From Carboxylicivirga sp964602515 (lineage in GTDB: Bacteria > Bacteroidota > Bacteroidia > Bacteroidales > Marinilabiliaceae), in assembly GCA_964602515.1 (NCBI GenBank), contig CAZRRJ010000001.1, forward strand, positions 496,001-560,000: DNA of 64,000 nucleotides, written 5' to 3'. The notes beneath the pieces were generated by a model. The model had not been told where the DNA came from. It saw nothing but the letters and a program-made list of their open reading frames with translations, and made no database searches. The position numbers and the translations under genes were made by a program. Numbering within the stretch: position 1 is the stretch's first letter; every line of letters begins with the position of its first letter. Of the stretch, positions 35,210 through 45,311 are shown piece by piece.

Positions 35210-35509
35210 GTACAAGAATTTATTAAAAAGCTGTTATTAAGCAGATATTTATAAGTTACATTCTATAATATATTGATACAATGGTAGTTGTTTTATTAAA
35301 GAAGATTTTATTTAATTCATGAGATTAATCAGGTTGTAGTTTAACAGATCCTGTAGATTTGTAATAGCAATTAATGTCCTTATTGCTAATAAAATTAATT
35401 TAATCTGGATTTAAACGAAAAATTTTGAACCCAATTTATTAGTTTGTAATAACATAAATTGTTCTTAAGATGTTACAATAATCATGAATCCACATAAGAA
35501 ACATTTAAA
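35210..35509. other. Noncoding region upstream of icd
   Basis: 300 AT-rich bases with no gene seen. It holds a 7-bp hairpin TAGCAAT/ATTGCTA (35365-35371 with 35382-35388) and a TGTTACA half-site (35471-35477) like that of the Crp/Fnr palindromes. Confidence 0.35.
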
Positions 35510-37738
35510 ATGAGAACACAGACCCCTAAAATCATTTACACAAAAACAGACGAAGCGCCCGCGTTGGCAACTTATTCTTTATTACCCATAGTAGAAGCAT
35601 TTACAAAATCGGCAGGTATTGCTGTTGAAACAAGAGATATTTCTCTTGCCGGACGTATTATTGCCAATTTTCCTGATTTTTTAACTGAGGATCAGAAAAT
35701 TTCTGACGCACTGGCTGAGCTTGGAGAACTGGCCAAGACACCAGAAGCCAACATTATCAAGCTACCTAATATTAGTGCTTCTATTCCTCAAATGCAAGCT
35801 GCTATTAAAGAGTTACAGGAGAAAGGTTATCAACTTCCTGATTATCCTGAAGAGCCAAAGAGTAGCAAAGAAGAAGAAATAAAGAGACGGTACGATAAAA
35901 TTAAAGGTAGTGCTGTAAACCCTGTGTTGCGAGAAGGAAATTCGGATAGAAGAGCACCAAAAGCAGTTAAGAATTATGCTAAAAAAAATCCACACTCGAT
36001 GGGTGTTTGGTCTGCTGAGTCTAAATCAAATATTGCAAGCATGTCTGAAGGTGATTTCTTTGATAGCGAGCAGTCCATAACGGTTTCGAAAGCAGGTGGT
36101 GTGAAAATTGAATTTACAGCTGAAAATGGAAATGTAACTGTTTTAAAAGAAGAAATAGCTTTATTACAAGGTGAAATTATTGATGCTTCAGTAATGCGTA
36201 AGCAAGCTTTAAGAGCATTTTTAGAAGAAGCTATTACCAAAGCTAAAGAAGAAGATGTTTTGCTTTCAGTTCACCTTAAAGCAACAATGATGAAGGTATC
36301 TGATCCGATTATTTTTGGACAGGTTGTTGAAGTCTATTTTAAAGAAGTATTCGAAAAATATGCTTCGGTATTTCAGGACTTAGGGATTTCTTCAAACAAT
36401 GGTTTAGGAGATATTTATGCTAAGATTGAGAAGCTACCAATAGCACAGAAAGAAGAAATAAAAGCAGCTATAAAGGCTTGTTATGGCAAACGCCCAGCTC
36501 TAGCAATGGTTAATTCTGATAAAGGTATCACTAACCTTCATGTACCAAGTGACGTTATTATTGATGCTTCAATGCCTGCTGCTATTCGTACTTCAGGACA
36601 AATGTGGGGACCGGATGGAGTGTTAAAGGATACTTTGGCTATCATTCCAGATCGTTCGTACTCTGGTATTTATCAGGAAACAATTGATTTTTGTAAGAAA
36701 AACAGTGCCTTTGATCCGACTACAATGGGAAGTGTTTCCAATGTGGGGCTTATGGCTCAAAAGGCTGAAGAATACGGTTCGCATGATAAAACATTTCAAA
36801 TTCCAACATCTGGTGTTGTTCGTGTAATTGATCAGGACAATAAAACTTTATTGGAACATCAGGTTGGTGAAGGTGATATCTGGAGAATGTGTCAGGTGAA
36901 AGATGCTCCTATACAGGATTGGGTTAAATTAGCAGTTAACCGTGCCAGAGCAACCGAAGTTCCTGCTGTTTTTTGGTTAAATAGTGAGCGTGCACACGAT
37001 GCGGAATTGATTAAAAAAGTTAATCAGTATTTACCAAATCATGATACGACAGGATTAGAAATTCATATTCTTTCACCGGTTAATGCAACACGTTTCTCAC
37101 TTGAAAGAATTATTGAAGGTAAAGATACTATATCTGTAACAGGTAATGTATTAAGAGATTATTTAACGGATCTGTTTCCAATACTTGAACTAGGAACCAG
37201 TGCTAAAATGCTTTCTATTGTTCCATTAATGAATGGTGGTGGATTGTTTGAAACAGGTGCCGGAGGTTCGGCTCCGAAGCATGTTCAACAGTTCGAACAA
37301 GAAGGCCATTTACGTTGGGATTCATTAGGCGAGTTTCTTGCTTTAGCTGTTTCCCTTGAGCACCTGGGGACGACTACAAATAATCTTAAAGCTCAAGTCT
37401 TAGGTGAAACACTGGATGAAGCAACTGGTTTATTGTTAGATAATCGCAAGTCACCATCTAGAAAAGTTAACGAACTGGATAACAGGGGCAGTCATTTTTA
37501 TTTGGCTATGTATTGGGCTAATGCGCTTGCAAATCAAAATAAAGACAGCTCGCTAAAAGTTAAATTTGAAGAGATTGCAAAGGCATTAAATGCGAATGAA
37601 ACAGTAATTATTAATGAGCTTAATGCAGCTCAGGGTAAGGCTGTTGATGTTGGTGGTTATTTTCAACCTGTATTTGAATTGGCTGCAAAAGCAATGCGCC
37701 CAAGTTCAACCTTTAATTCGATTATTGACAAATTATAA
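35510..37738 (+). CDS. icd: NADP-dependent isocitrate dehydrogenase, monomeric type
   Basis: A 742-residue monomeric IDH, which converts isocitrate to 2-oxoglutarate with NADP. Family signatures: YTKTDEAPALATYSLLP at the start, NPVLREGNSDRRAP (substrate loop), NPHSMGVWSAESKSNI, MWGPDGVLKDTLAIIPD, STMG-like DPTTMGSVSNVGLMAQ and GGSAPKHVQQF. The length is normal (~740) and distinct from the ~400-residue dimeric enzymes. The supply of 2-oxoglutarate links it with PEP carboxylase in biosynthetic TCA flux. Monocistronic, with a terminator 22 bases after the stop. Confidence 0.97.
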   Translation: MRTQTPKIIYTKTDEAPALATYSLLPIVEAFTKSAGIAVETRDISLAGRIIANFPDFLTEDQKISDALAELGELAKTPEANIIKLPNISASIPQMQAAIKELQEKGYQLPDYPEEPKSSKEEEIKRRYDKIKGSAVNPVLREGNSDRRAPKAVKNYAKKNPHSMGVWSAESKSNIASMSEGDFFDSEQSITVSKAGGVKIEFTAENGNVTVLKEEIALLQGEIIDASVMRKQALRAFLEEAITKAKEEDVLLSVHLKATMMKVSDPIIFGQVVEVYFKEVFEKYASVFQDLGISSNNGLGDIYAKIEKLPIAQKEEIKAAIKACYGKRPALAMVNSDKGITNLHVPSDVIIDASMPAAIRTSGQMWGPDGVLKDTLAIIPDRSYSGIYQETIDFCKKNSAFDPTTMGSVSNVGLMAQKAEEYGSHDKTFQIPTSGVVRVIDQDNKTLLEHQVGEGDIWRMCQVKDAPIQDWVKLAVNRARATEVPAVFWLNSERAHDAELIKKVNQYLPNHDTTGLEIHILSPVNATRFSLERIIEGKDTISVTGNVLRDYLTDLFPILELGTSAKMLSIVPLMNGGGLFETGAGGSAPKHVQQFEQEGHLRWDSLGEFLALAVSLEHLGTTTNNLKAQVLGETLDEATGLLLDNRKSPSRKVNELDNRGSHFYLAMYWANALANQNKDSSLKVKFEEIAKALNANETVIINELNAAQGKAVDVGGYFQPVFELAAKAMRPSSTFNSIIDKL

Positions 37739-37759
37739 GAACTTACTAAGCTTATATCA

Positions 37760-37796
37760 AAAAGGGCTGGGGCTTTTAGTCTTAGCTCTTTTTTTG
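37760..37796 (+). terminator. Intrinsic terminator of icd
   Basis: AAAGGGCT and AGCTCTTT pair (one G-U) across a 15-base loop, followed by a run of seven T. Confidence 0.75.
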
Positions 37797-37881
37797 TATT
37801 TTTAGTTATATCAAATATTTTATGCTACTGCTGATAATCAACAATATGGCTGCAGTGTTTTATATGTGGCTTACTTAATAA

Positions 37882-38067
37882 TTGTCATATGAGTTCTTAT
37901 CTCCTGAGTATTTTCCAAATGTAATAGTGCTTACTGTAGAAAAAGGAGAATTAACTCAGAAATAAGCAGAAGAATGGTTTAATTTAATCAGGTACATCAA
38001 GCAAAGTATAAATATGACAGGAGCTATAATCGCAGCAATTGTTGCCTCATTTATTCAAAGAAAATAG
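37882..38067 (+). pseudogene. Possible gene remnant with one internal stop
   Basis: In the 478-base gap between icd and the phosphatase gene one frame reads SYEFLSPEYFPNVIVL, TVEKGELTQK, a TAA at 37963, then AEEWFNLIRYIKQSI and NMTGAIIAAIVASFIQRK to a TAG at 38065. The second part has a hydrophobic stretch. No start codon is evident and no family is recognised; this could also be chance. The rest of the gap holds nothing I can name. Confidence 0.3.
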
Positions 38068-38216
38068 TGGAAGTATAAAAGTCATGTCTATTAGATTACT
38101 ATATTGATATTACAACTTCCAATCTCTAAAACACTAGAAGTTTGATGTTGAGTCCTGTTTAAAAAGTAGTTAAATTGAATTCAGGAAAAATCAGGAGTTT
38201 TATTTTTCAGACGGTT

Positions 38217-39179
38217 TTATACTTGTTTGTGAACAAAAACAAAGTTGCTTTCATCAGGCTCTTTCTCACCATTATAACGGTAAGCAGCTAAACGACCACC
38301 ATTGGCAATGCAAGCATCCACACAACATACATTCCTAGCTGGCAGTAGGTTACTATTGTTAATACTGTAATGCCCAATAAAAACCAGGGGTGCATTTTTA
38401 GGATAAATGGTATAATCAGTAATTATTTCTGCAGGAATTGTATACTCGGGTAATAGAAATTTATTTCCATAACTCAGACTTTTGAATGTCTTTCCTTGTG
38501 GTTTTATCCACCATTTTACCCTGAAATTAGTACGTTTTATATTTTGAGAATCTTTTATCACCAAATCGTTTGGCATCGATAGTTCTATGCCTTTAATTGT
38601 TTGTGTAAAAGGTGTGTAAAGAGGTGATTCAGGTTGAGTTAATTCTTTTAAATAACGTTTACGTAACTTACCATTTTTATATAAGGGTATTAGCTTAGAA
38701 ATATGTTCGTCATTCCAATATGCATGAACAGTGCGTATGTTGTTAAGGTCAAGAAATAATGGCAAAGTTCGCATCCACTTAATATCGTTTCGCAAGGCAA
38801 GTAGATTACCATTGTATTCTGCAGCAAACCGGTCAAGTATGCGTTTGTTACTGTTTCCCGGTATTCGAATTGGATTACCATCTTCATCCTTAGTAAAATA
38901 CATGATGGCATTAATTTCGTGATTACCCAAAATTGCCAATCCTGATCCAGCATTAACCATATCTTTAATAATACGTATAACACCTTTACTATTAGGCCCT
39001 CTATTGATAAAATCACCAACAAAAACAGCCTTTCTGTAAGTGTGAGTCCATACATCATTAATAATCGTATAATCAAGTTTAATCAGCAACTTCTGAAGTT
39101 CAAGATGATACCCATGAACATCTCCAATTATGTCGTAGAAATGTTCATCTTGGTGTTGCTGGCTTCTTGCATAACTCAT
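38217..39179 (-). CDS. PPP-family metallophosphoesterase
   Basis: A 320-residue cytoplasmic phosphatase with the full PPP motif set: GDVHGY, GDFINRG, GNHEINA and VFIGHYS, with a late His region (NVCCVDACIANGG). These coordinate two metal ions. It resembles bacterial PrpE/ApaH-like or Ser/Thr-phosphatase proteins; the substrate (phosphoprotein or dinucleoside polyphosphate) cannot be told. Transcribed alone, divergent from the glycosylasparaginase gene. Confidence 0.88.
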   Translation of the reverse strand: MSYARSQQHQDEHFYDIIGDVHGYHLELQKLLIKLDYTIINDVWTHTYRKAVFVGDFINRGPNSKGVIRIIKDMVNAGSGLAILGNHEINAIMYFTKDEDGNPIRIPGNSNKRILDRFAAEYNGNLLALRNDIKWMRTLPLFLDLNNIRTVHAYWNDEHISKLIPLYKNGKLRKRYLKELTQPESPLYTPFTQTIKGIELSMPNDLVIKDSQNIKRTNFRVKWWIKPQGKTFKSLSYGNKFLLPEYTIPAEIITDYTIYPKNAPLVFIGHYSINNSNLLPARNVCCVDACIANGGRLAAYRYNGEKEPDESNFVFVHKQV

Positions 39180-39197
39180 TCTATGTGTATTTTTCGT

Positions 39198-39205
39198 TAC
39201 TTTTG
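39198..39205 (+). promoter_or_regulatory. -7 box upstream of the glycosylasparaginase gene
   Basis: TACTTTTG matches TAnnTTTG, 91 bases before the ATG at 39297 in the divergent region. Confidence 0.4.
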
Positions 39206-39296
39206 GTTTAATGATGAAATATAGACATTCTCATCAGAAGCTAAAATAGCTTACATATAATTTGTTGTTAATTTAATTCAATCAAATATTTCTCAA

Positions 39297-40283
39297 ATGA
39301 ATTCGCGAAGGAAATTTATAAAAAAGACAGGTTTAGCATCTTTAGCTATACTGGCTTCTGCTAATCAATCTTGCCAGGAAAAAACAAAAAGAACAGCGAA
39401 AAAATCAATAACCAAACCATTAGCTATATCGACATGGAAAAATGGTATGCAGGCAAATGAAGAAGGCTGGAAGATATTAAGTGCCGGAGGAAGAGCTCTG
39501 GACGCAGTTGAGCAAGGTGTCAAAGTCGTAGAAGCAGACCCAAACGATATGAGTGTTGGTTATGGTGGCAGGCCTGATAGAGATGGAATTGTTACGCTGG
39601 ATGCCTGTATTATGGATGAAACAGGAAATGCAGGTTCTGTTTGTGCCCTTGAAAATATTAAACATCCCATATCCGTTGCACGCTGTGTTATGGAAAAAAC
39701 TCCACATGTAATGCTGGCAGGAAATGGGGCACTTCAGTTTGCAAAGGAAGAAGGTTTTATTGAGGAAAATATTTTAACATATAAAGCAAAAGAACAATGG
39801 AAGGAGTGGCGAAAAACATCAGATTATAAGCCTGTTATAAATATTGAAAACCATGATACGATTGGTATGTTAGCACTTGATAAAGCAGGTAATATTTCCG
39901 GAGCATGTACTACGAGTGGATTAGCCTATAAAATGCATGGCAGAGTAGGAGACAGTCCAATTATTGGTGCCGGGATGTATTGTGATAATGAAGTTGGAGG
40001 AGCTGTAGCTACAGGAATGGGTGAATTGGTAATGAAAACCCTTGGCTCTTTTCTCGTGGTTGAATTAATGAATCAAGGATTAAGTCCACAACAAGCGGTA
40101 GAAGAAGCTATTCAGCGCATTGTAAAAAAGATACCCGGATACCAAGATTTTCAAATTGGTTATTTGGCGATAAATAAAGCAGGAGAGGTGGGCGCATATA
40201 GTTTACATAAAGGCTTTAATTATGCCTTGTATGCAAATAATGAAAATAAATTAATTGACTCGGATTACTATCTTAAGAAATAA
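39297..40283 (+). CDS. N4-(beta-N-acetylglucosaminyl)-L-asparaginase (glycosylasparaginase)
   Basis: A 328-residue Ntn-hydrolase that splits the GlcNAc-Asn bond of N-glycoproteins. The autocleavage/nucleophile site is the Thr of NHDTIGMLALD, with ACTTSGLAYKMHGRVGDSP and GAGMYCDNEVGGAVATGMGE forming the substrate pocket. The N-terminus SRRKFIKKTG followed by a hydrophobic stretch and Cys (ANQSC) is a Tat-type lipoprotein signal, so the enzyme is exported folded. The next gene, 40 bases on, is a Gfo/Idh/MocA oxidoreductase. Together with the fucosidase operon it hints that the organism uses glycoproteins. Confidence 0.92.
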   Translation: MNSRRKFIKKTGLASLAILASANQSCQEKTKRTAKKSITKPLAISTWKNGMQANEEGWKILSAGGRALDAVEQGVKVVEADPNDMSVGYGGRPDRDGIVTLDACIMDETGNAGSVCALENIKHPISVARCVMEKTPHVMLAGNGALQFAKEEGFIEENILTYKAKEQWKEWRKTSDYKPVINIENHDTIGMLALDKAGNISGACTTSGLAYKMHGRVGDSPIIGAGMYCDNEVGGAVATGMGELVMKTLGSFLVVELMNQGLSPQQAVEEAIQRIVKKIPGYQDFQIGYLAINKAGEVGAYSLHKGFNYALYANNENKLIDSDYYLKK

Positions 40284-40323
40284 TGCTTATTTTAATGATT
40301 ACTTTAATCATTAATAGTCAATT

Positions 40324-41310
40324 ATGCTTAAGAGAATTAAGTGGGGAATTATAGGTTGTGGCAATGTTACAGAAGTAAAAAGTGGCCCGGCTTTTAATAA
40401 GATACCTGGCAGTACCTTAAAAGCAGTAATGCGGCGTAATGCGGAAAAAGCAGAGGCTTATGCATTACGCCATAATATTCCTATATGGAGTAACAATGCT
40501 GATGACTTAATATGGAATAAAGATATTAATGCAATATATGTAGCAACGCCTCCAGGAACCCATGCCGAATATGCTATTAAAGCAATGAAAGCCGGTAAGG
40601 CAGTTTATGTCGAGAAGCCAATGGCTTCGACATGGGAGCAATGTCTGGAAATGCTGGAGGTGAGTAAACATACAACATCTCCATTATTTGTGGCTTATTA
40701 TAGGCGTACATTACCTGGTTTTCTTAAAGTTAAAGAGCTCCTTGATGAAGGAAGTATAGGACAAACTTTATATGTTAACTTACGCCTGATTAGGCCAGCT
40801 TATATGATTGAAAAACAAGGTTTAGAGAAAGCCTGGAGAATACAGGCTGATCAGTCTGGTGGTGGTCTTTTTTATGATCTGGCATCACATCAACTTGATT
40901 TTTTAGACTATATGTTCGGACCAATTAAAACTGCATTTGGAGTAGCAGCTAATCGAGGCGGTTATTATGAGGTTGAAGATACAGTTAGTGCATCAATGCA
41001 ATTTGAGAATGGAGTGGTTGGTAATGGCATCTGGTCTTTTGTCAGTCACGATGTAGCAGAAGAAGATATCATTGAGATTGTAGGTACCAGAGGAAAAATT
41101 TCCTTTTCAGGGTTTAAACATGTGCCTATACTTCTTTATCAGGACAATGGTATAACAGAATTTCCTTATATCAATCCGGAAAATATTCAGTATAATCTTA
41201 TTAAACAAGTTGTAGAAACACTGCAAGGAATTGGAACATGTATAAGTACTGGTGAAAGTGCTATCAGAACCAACAAAATTATGCAAAAAATTGTGGGTAA
41301 CTTTTATTAA
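40324..41310 (+). CDS. Gfo/Idh/MocA family oxidoreductase
   Basis: A 328-residue NAD(P)-dependent dehydrogenase-like protein. The Rossmann start IKWGIIGCGNVTEVKSGP, VATPPGTHAEYAIKAMKAGK, the signature YVEKPMA and a C-terminal beta-sheet domain (GGGLFYDLASHQLDFLDYMFG with the catalytic-type His) are all present. Family members oxidise or rearrange sugars and inositols; the substrate is unknown. Likely co-transcribed with the glycosylasparaginase gene. Confidence 0.93.
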   Translation: MLKRIKWGIIGCGNVTEVKSGPAFNKIPGSTLKAVMRRNAEKAEAYALRHNIPIWSNNADDLIWNKDINAIYVATPPGTHAEYAIKAMKAGKAVYVEKPMASTWEQCLEMLEVSKHTTSPLFVAYYRRTLPGFLKVKELLDEGSIGQTLYVNLRLIRPAYMIEKQGLEKAWRIQADQSGGGLFYDLASHQLDFLDYMFGPIKTAFGVAANRGGYYEVEDTVSASMQFENGVVGNGIWSFVSHDVAEEDIIEIVGTRGKISFSGFKHVPILLYQDNGITEFPYINPENIQYNLIKQVVETLQGIGTCISTGESAIRTNKIMQKIVGNFY

Positions 41311-41524
41311 ATATCAATAAGAAGTAATTGCTAAATTACATACAGTTTTTTTGGTTGTTTTTAGTTTACAAAGAAATGAATAAGGTTATTTATAATTTTA
41401 ATGATGCGATTCTAAGGCTTTTAATTATTGATAAACAGGTGGAGTGTTAATTTGTTGCGAAATGAGATCATACTTTTACAATATACGCCTGTCTTATATT
41501 TGATATTATGTTATTTTTGTATAT

Positions 41525-41552
41525 AAAAAATATAGCCGTTTTACCGGCTATA
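41525..41552 (-). terminator. Intrinsic terminator of the gyrA-TPR unit
   Basis: On the minus strand TATAGCCG and CGGCTATA form a perfect stem (41552-41545 with 41538-41531) followed by six T. Confidence 0.88.
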
Positions 41553-41570
41553 CTTTTCAACTTTTTCAAT

Positions 41571-42737
41571 TTAGTTAGACTGAATCTCATTCAATTTAGC
41601 CTTAACCTCGTTATATTTATCCATCCTTTCAAAACGGTAATATAATCCTTTTAAGGTTTCCAACACAGCAACTTCCTGTGGTTGAACTTCATGAGCTTTT
41701 TCCATATAAGGAAGAGCTTTTTCCCAGTAACCATTGGCAATATCCATTGCTTCATTAAATGCTTTTGTGGTAGTTTTGTCATTAGCAACATTCTGCTGTT
41801 CAACACCTTTATTGTAATAAATTACGCCAATATTATATAAAGCATTAAAGAAATTAACATCTATTTCTAAACATTTTTTATAGTTCTCAATTGCTTTATC
41901 CTTATCTGTTCCTTCGTATAGTACACCTCGTGCATAATAAAATGATGGATTCTCCGGATCTTTTTCAATTGCAGTATTTAAATACTCTAAAGCTGCATCA
42001 TTCTGCTGTACATCCAAATAATACTGAATCAATTTAGTCAAGATACGCTCATCATCAGGATATTTAGTAAAACCAACTTTTAAGTTATCAGCAATTTTTA
42101 ATGTATCTCCACTGGTTTCGTAAACCTGATCTAGTAGTAGTACAGCATCACCTCCACCATAACCTAAATCAATTGCCTGCTTAAAATAAGATTCTGCTTT
42201 TTTCCAGTCTTTAGAATTATAAGCTGCCAATGCACAGTTATAAACAATTGCAGTATCAATTCCAGAATCTTCTTCCTGAAACATTTCAAGACTATTAATA
42301 TAAAGTACGTTTTCAAAAGCATATAATGCTTTGTTAAAATTCTCTGTATTAAAACCTTCTATACCAGAATTGGTAAGATCTGGCTTAAAGAAAGTTAACT
42401 GTAGTTTTATTTCTTTAGCATATTTACCAATACCTTTTCCTTTTGCATCACCTTTTTGGTCTAGCTCAATAGCTTTCTTATAGAAATCTACAGCTTTTTT
42501 TATGCCTTCTGCATCCTGACCACTTTTAGATAGTTCAGTATATACCTTTGCTGCTACAATATACGTTTTAGGCCATCCAATAGATTTTTCGTGCTCAAGA
42601 GCTAAATCAATTGATTTTTTTGCAGCTTCAAGATCATTTGTTTCCAAATAACCATTTGCTGCTGATACCTTCCCCTTTTGTGCATACACAGCAGAAATAC
42701 TGATAGTTAAAATTGCTAATAGCGCTAATTTTTTCAT
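41571..42737 (-). CDS. Secreted TPR-repeat protein
   Basis: A 388-residue protein with a signal peptide (MKKLALLAILTISISAVYAQ). The ATG at 42737 is chosen; a TTG 11 codons upstream would spoil the signal peptide. The mature part holds about six to seven TPR units, e.g. VYNCALAAYNSKDWKKAESY, YFKQAIDLGYGGGDAVLLL and PSFYYARGVLYEGTDKDKA. Probably a periplasmic scaffold; partner unknown. It follows gyrA by 48 bases on the same strand and ends at an intrinsic terminator. Confidence 0.88.
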   Translation of the reverse strand: MKKLALLAILTISISAVYAQKGKVSAANGYLETNDLEAAKKSIDLALEHEKSIGWPKTYIVAAKVYTELSKSGQDAEGIKKAVDFYKKAIELDQKGDAKGKGIGKYAKEIKLQLTFFKPDLTNSGIEGFNTENFNKALYAFENVLYINSLEMFQEEDSGIDTAIVYNCALAAYNSKDWKKAESYFKQAIDLGYGGGDAVLLLDQVYETSGDTLKIADNLKVGFTKYPDDERILTKLIQYYLDVQQNDAALEYLNTAIEKDPENPSFYYARGVLYEGTDKDKAIENYKKCLEIDVNFFNALYNIGVIYYNKGVEQQNVANDKTTTKAFNEAMDIANGYWEKALPYMEKAHEVQPQEVAVLETLKGLYYRFERMDKYNEVKAKLNEIQSN

Positions 42738-42785
42738 TTCAAAAAAGTTTTGTTTTATTTTGAGAGACAAATATAGTATTTATCC

Positions 42786-45311
42786 TCAATCATTAGTTTG
42801 TTCCGTTGTACTTTCAGTTATTACCTCGTCATCTCCTTTTTCAAACTCTTCTGATTCAAGAGTTGTTTCAGATGCTACCTTAGCTACTGATGCGATTTCA
42901 TCCTGTTTTTTAGACAGGTTGATAAGTCGAACCCCCTGAGTAGCACGCCCCATCACTCGCATCTCACTAACTGATAAACGAATAGCAATACCTGAACGAT
43001 TTATAATCATTAAGTCATTATTATCTGTAACGTTTTTAATAGTGATTAACTCTCCGGTTTTGTCACTAATATTCATCGTTTTAACACCTTTACCTCCACG
43101 GTTTGTTACACGGTAGTCTTCAGTTTTAGAACGTTTTCCATAACCTTTTTCAGATACCACAAGGATATCTTCTTCTTCAGTATTTTTAACACAAACCATG
43201 CCAACTACTTCGTCTGCCTCTGAAGCCAGCGTTATACCCCGTACTCCTGCACCTGTACGTCCAATACACCTGGCCTGAGTTTCGTTAAAACGAATGGCTC
43301 TTCCCGAACGTGTTGCCATTAATATTTCGGTACTTCCAGTGGTTAAACGTGCTTGTAATAGCTCATCATTCTCTTTGATGGTAATTGCATTAACACCATT
43401 TACACGCGGACGGCTATAATCTTTTAATAAAGATTTTTTAATGATACCACGTTTTGTTCCCATTACTATATAATGTGAATTAACGTAATCTTCATCGTTA
43501 AGCTTTTTAACCTTTATAAACGCTTTAACAGTATCATCAGGATCAATATTTAACAGGTTCTGGATGGCACGGCCTTTAGAATTTTTCGTCCCTTCAGGAA
43601 TCTCATACACTTTCAACCAGAAACAACGTCCTTTTTTAGTGAAAAACAACATTGTATTGTGCATTGATGCCGGATAAATATGCTCAATAAAATCCTCATC
43701 ACGTGTTGTTGATCCCTTTGATCCAACGCCTCCTCTATTTTGGGTTTTAAACTCAGCAAGAGGTGTGCGTTTTATGTAACCCAAATGTGAAATGGTAATA
43801 ATCATTTCATCATCGGCATAGAAATCTTCCGGGTTAAACTCTTCAGAACTATATACAATTTCAGTACGTCGTTCGTCTCCGTACTTTCTTTGTATTTCAA
43901 TTAACTCATCCTTAATAATATCCATTCGTAGCTCAATTTTGGCCAGAATTTCTTTTAAGTGAGCAATTTCTTTCATCAGTTCGTCATATTCACCGCGTAG
44001 CTTATCTTGTTCCAGTCCTGTTAACTGACGTAAACGCATCTCAACAATGGCACGAGCCTGAGTATCTGTTAAATCAAAACGATTAATTAAGTTTTCACGA
44101 GCTTCGTCGGGTGTTTGAGCTGCTCGAATAATTTTTATAACTTCATCAATATTATCACTAGCAATAATTAATCCTTCAAGAATATGAGCACGCTTTTCTG
44201 CCTGATCTAATTCAAACTGAGTGCGTCGTGTTACTACATCGTGACGATGTTCAACAAAGCACTCAATCATTTGCTTAAGGTTTAATAACTGAGGTCGCCC
44301 TTTCACTAAGGCTATATTATTAACTCCGAATGAAGTTTGTAATGCAGTGTACTTATAAAGATGATTTAAAACCACATTTGCTATTGCATCTTTTTTTAGA
44401 TCAATTACAATACGCATTCCCTGACGGTCAGATTCATCATTAATATTTGAAATACCGTCAATTTTTTTATCATTAACAAGGTCAGCTATCTTCATAATCA
44501 GCTCAGCCTTATTAACCATATATGGTATTTCGGTAATAACAATTTTCTCACGGCCATTAGCTTCCGTCTCAATATCAGATTTAGCCCTGGTTATTACTCT
44601 ACCCTTACCAGTATTAAAGGCATCTTTAACTCCTTGGTAACCATATATAGTACCTCCTGTAGGAAAATCAGGAGCTTTTACAATATCAATTAACTCATCA
44701 ATTTCAATGTCATTATTATCAATATATGCCACAGTTGCATCAATGGTATCTTTTAAGTTATGTGGTGGCATATTAGTTGCCATACCAACAGCAATACCGG
44801 AAGCTCCATTAACTAACAGGTTTGGTATACGTGTTGGTAATACGGTTGGTTCTTTAAGTGAATCGTCAAAGTTAAGCTGAAAGTCAACCGTATTTTTGTC
44901 GATATCAATAAGCATTTCTTCCGAAAGTTTATTAAGACGTGCCTCGGTGTATCGCATTGCCGCAGGGCTATCACCATCAACAGATCCAAAGTTACCTTGC
45001 CCGTCAACTAAAGGATAACGCAGTGACCAGTCCTGTGCCATACGAACCATGGCAAAATACACTGATGAATCACCGTGTGGGTGAAATTTACCTAATACCT
45101 CTCCTACAATTCTTGCTGACTTTTTATACGGCTTGTTAGCAGCTATTCCAAGCTCGCTCATTCCATACAAAACACGACGATGAACTGGTTTCATTCCATC
45201 TCTTACATCAGGTAAAGCACGTGAAACAATCACCGACATCGAATAATCGATGTAGGCTGACTTCATCTCTTCCTCAATGTTGATTTTTATTATTTTTTCT
45301 CCTTCAGTCAT
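42786..45311 (-). CDS. gyrA: DNA gyrase subunit A
   Basis: An 841-residue type II topoisomerase subunit that cuts and rejoins DNA for negative supercoiling. The N-terminal breakage-reunion domain has RALPDVRDGMKPVHRRVLYG, the quinolone region GKFHPHGDSSVYFAMVRMAQ and the active Tyr in AAMRYTEARL. The GyrA box is QNRGGVGSKG, followed by six beta-pinwheel blades. The tail is acidic. The residue at the E. coli Asp87 position is Phe. The leader carries a terminator-like hairpin at 45344-45372. Confidence 0.97.
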   Translation of the reverse strand: MTEGEKIIKINIEEEMKSAYIDYSMSVIVSRALPDVRDGMKPVHRRVLYGMSELGIAANKPYKKSARIVGEVLGKFHPHGDSSVYFAMVRMAQDWSLRYPLVDGQGNFGSVDGDSPAAMRYTEARLNKLSEEMLIDIDKNTVDFQLNFDDSLKEPTVLPTRIPNLLVNGASGIAVGMATNMPPHNLKDTIDATVAYIDNNDIEIDELIDIVKAPDFPTGGTIYGYQGVKDAFNTGKGRVITRAKSDIETEANGREKIVITEIPYMVNKAELIMKIADLVNDKKIDGISNINDESDRQGMRIVIDLKKDAIANVVLNHLYKYTALQTSFGVNNIALVKGRPQLLNLKQMIECFVEHRHDVVTRRTQFELDQAEKRAHILEGLIIASDNIDEVIKIIRAAQTPDEARENLINRFDLTDTQARAIVEMRLRQLTGLEQDKLRGEYDELMKEIAHLKEILAKIELRMDIIKDELIEIQRKYGDERRTEIVYSSEEFNPEDFYADDEMIITISHLGYIKRTPLAEFKTQNRGGVGSKGSTTRDEDFIEHIYPASMHNTMLFFTKKGRCFWLKVYEIPEGTKNSKGRAIQNLLNIDPDDTVKAFIKVKKLNDEDYVNSHYIVMGTKRGIIKKSLLKDYSRPRVNGVNAITIKENDELLQARLTTGSTEILMATRSGRAIRFNETQARCIGRTGAGVRGITLASEADEVVGMVCVKNTEEEDILVVSEKGYGKRSKTEDYRVTNRGGKGVKTMNISDKTGELITIKNVTDNNDLMIINRSGIAIRLSVSEMRVMGRATQGVRLINLSKKQDEIASVAKVASETTLESEEFEKGDDEVITESTTEQTND

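Noticed and set aside
42786..45311. Phe at the GyrA position equivalent to E. coli Asp87 as a quinolone-resistance mutation
   Set aside because: The Ser at position 83 is intact and Phe may be the natural residue in this lineage; sequence alone gives no sign of selection.
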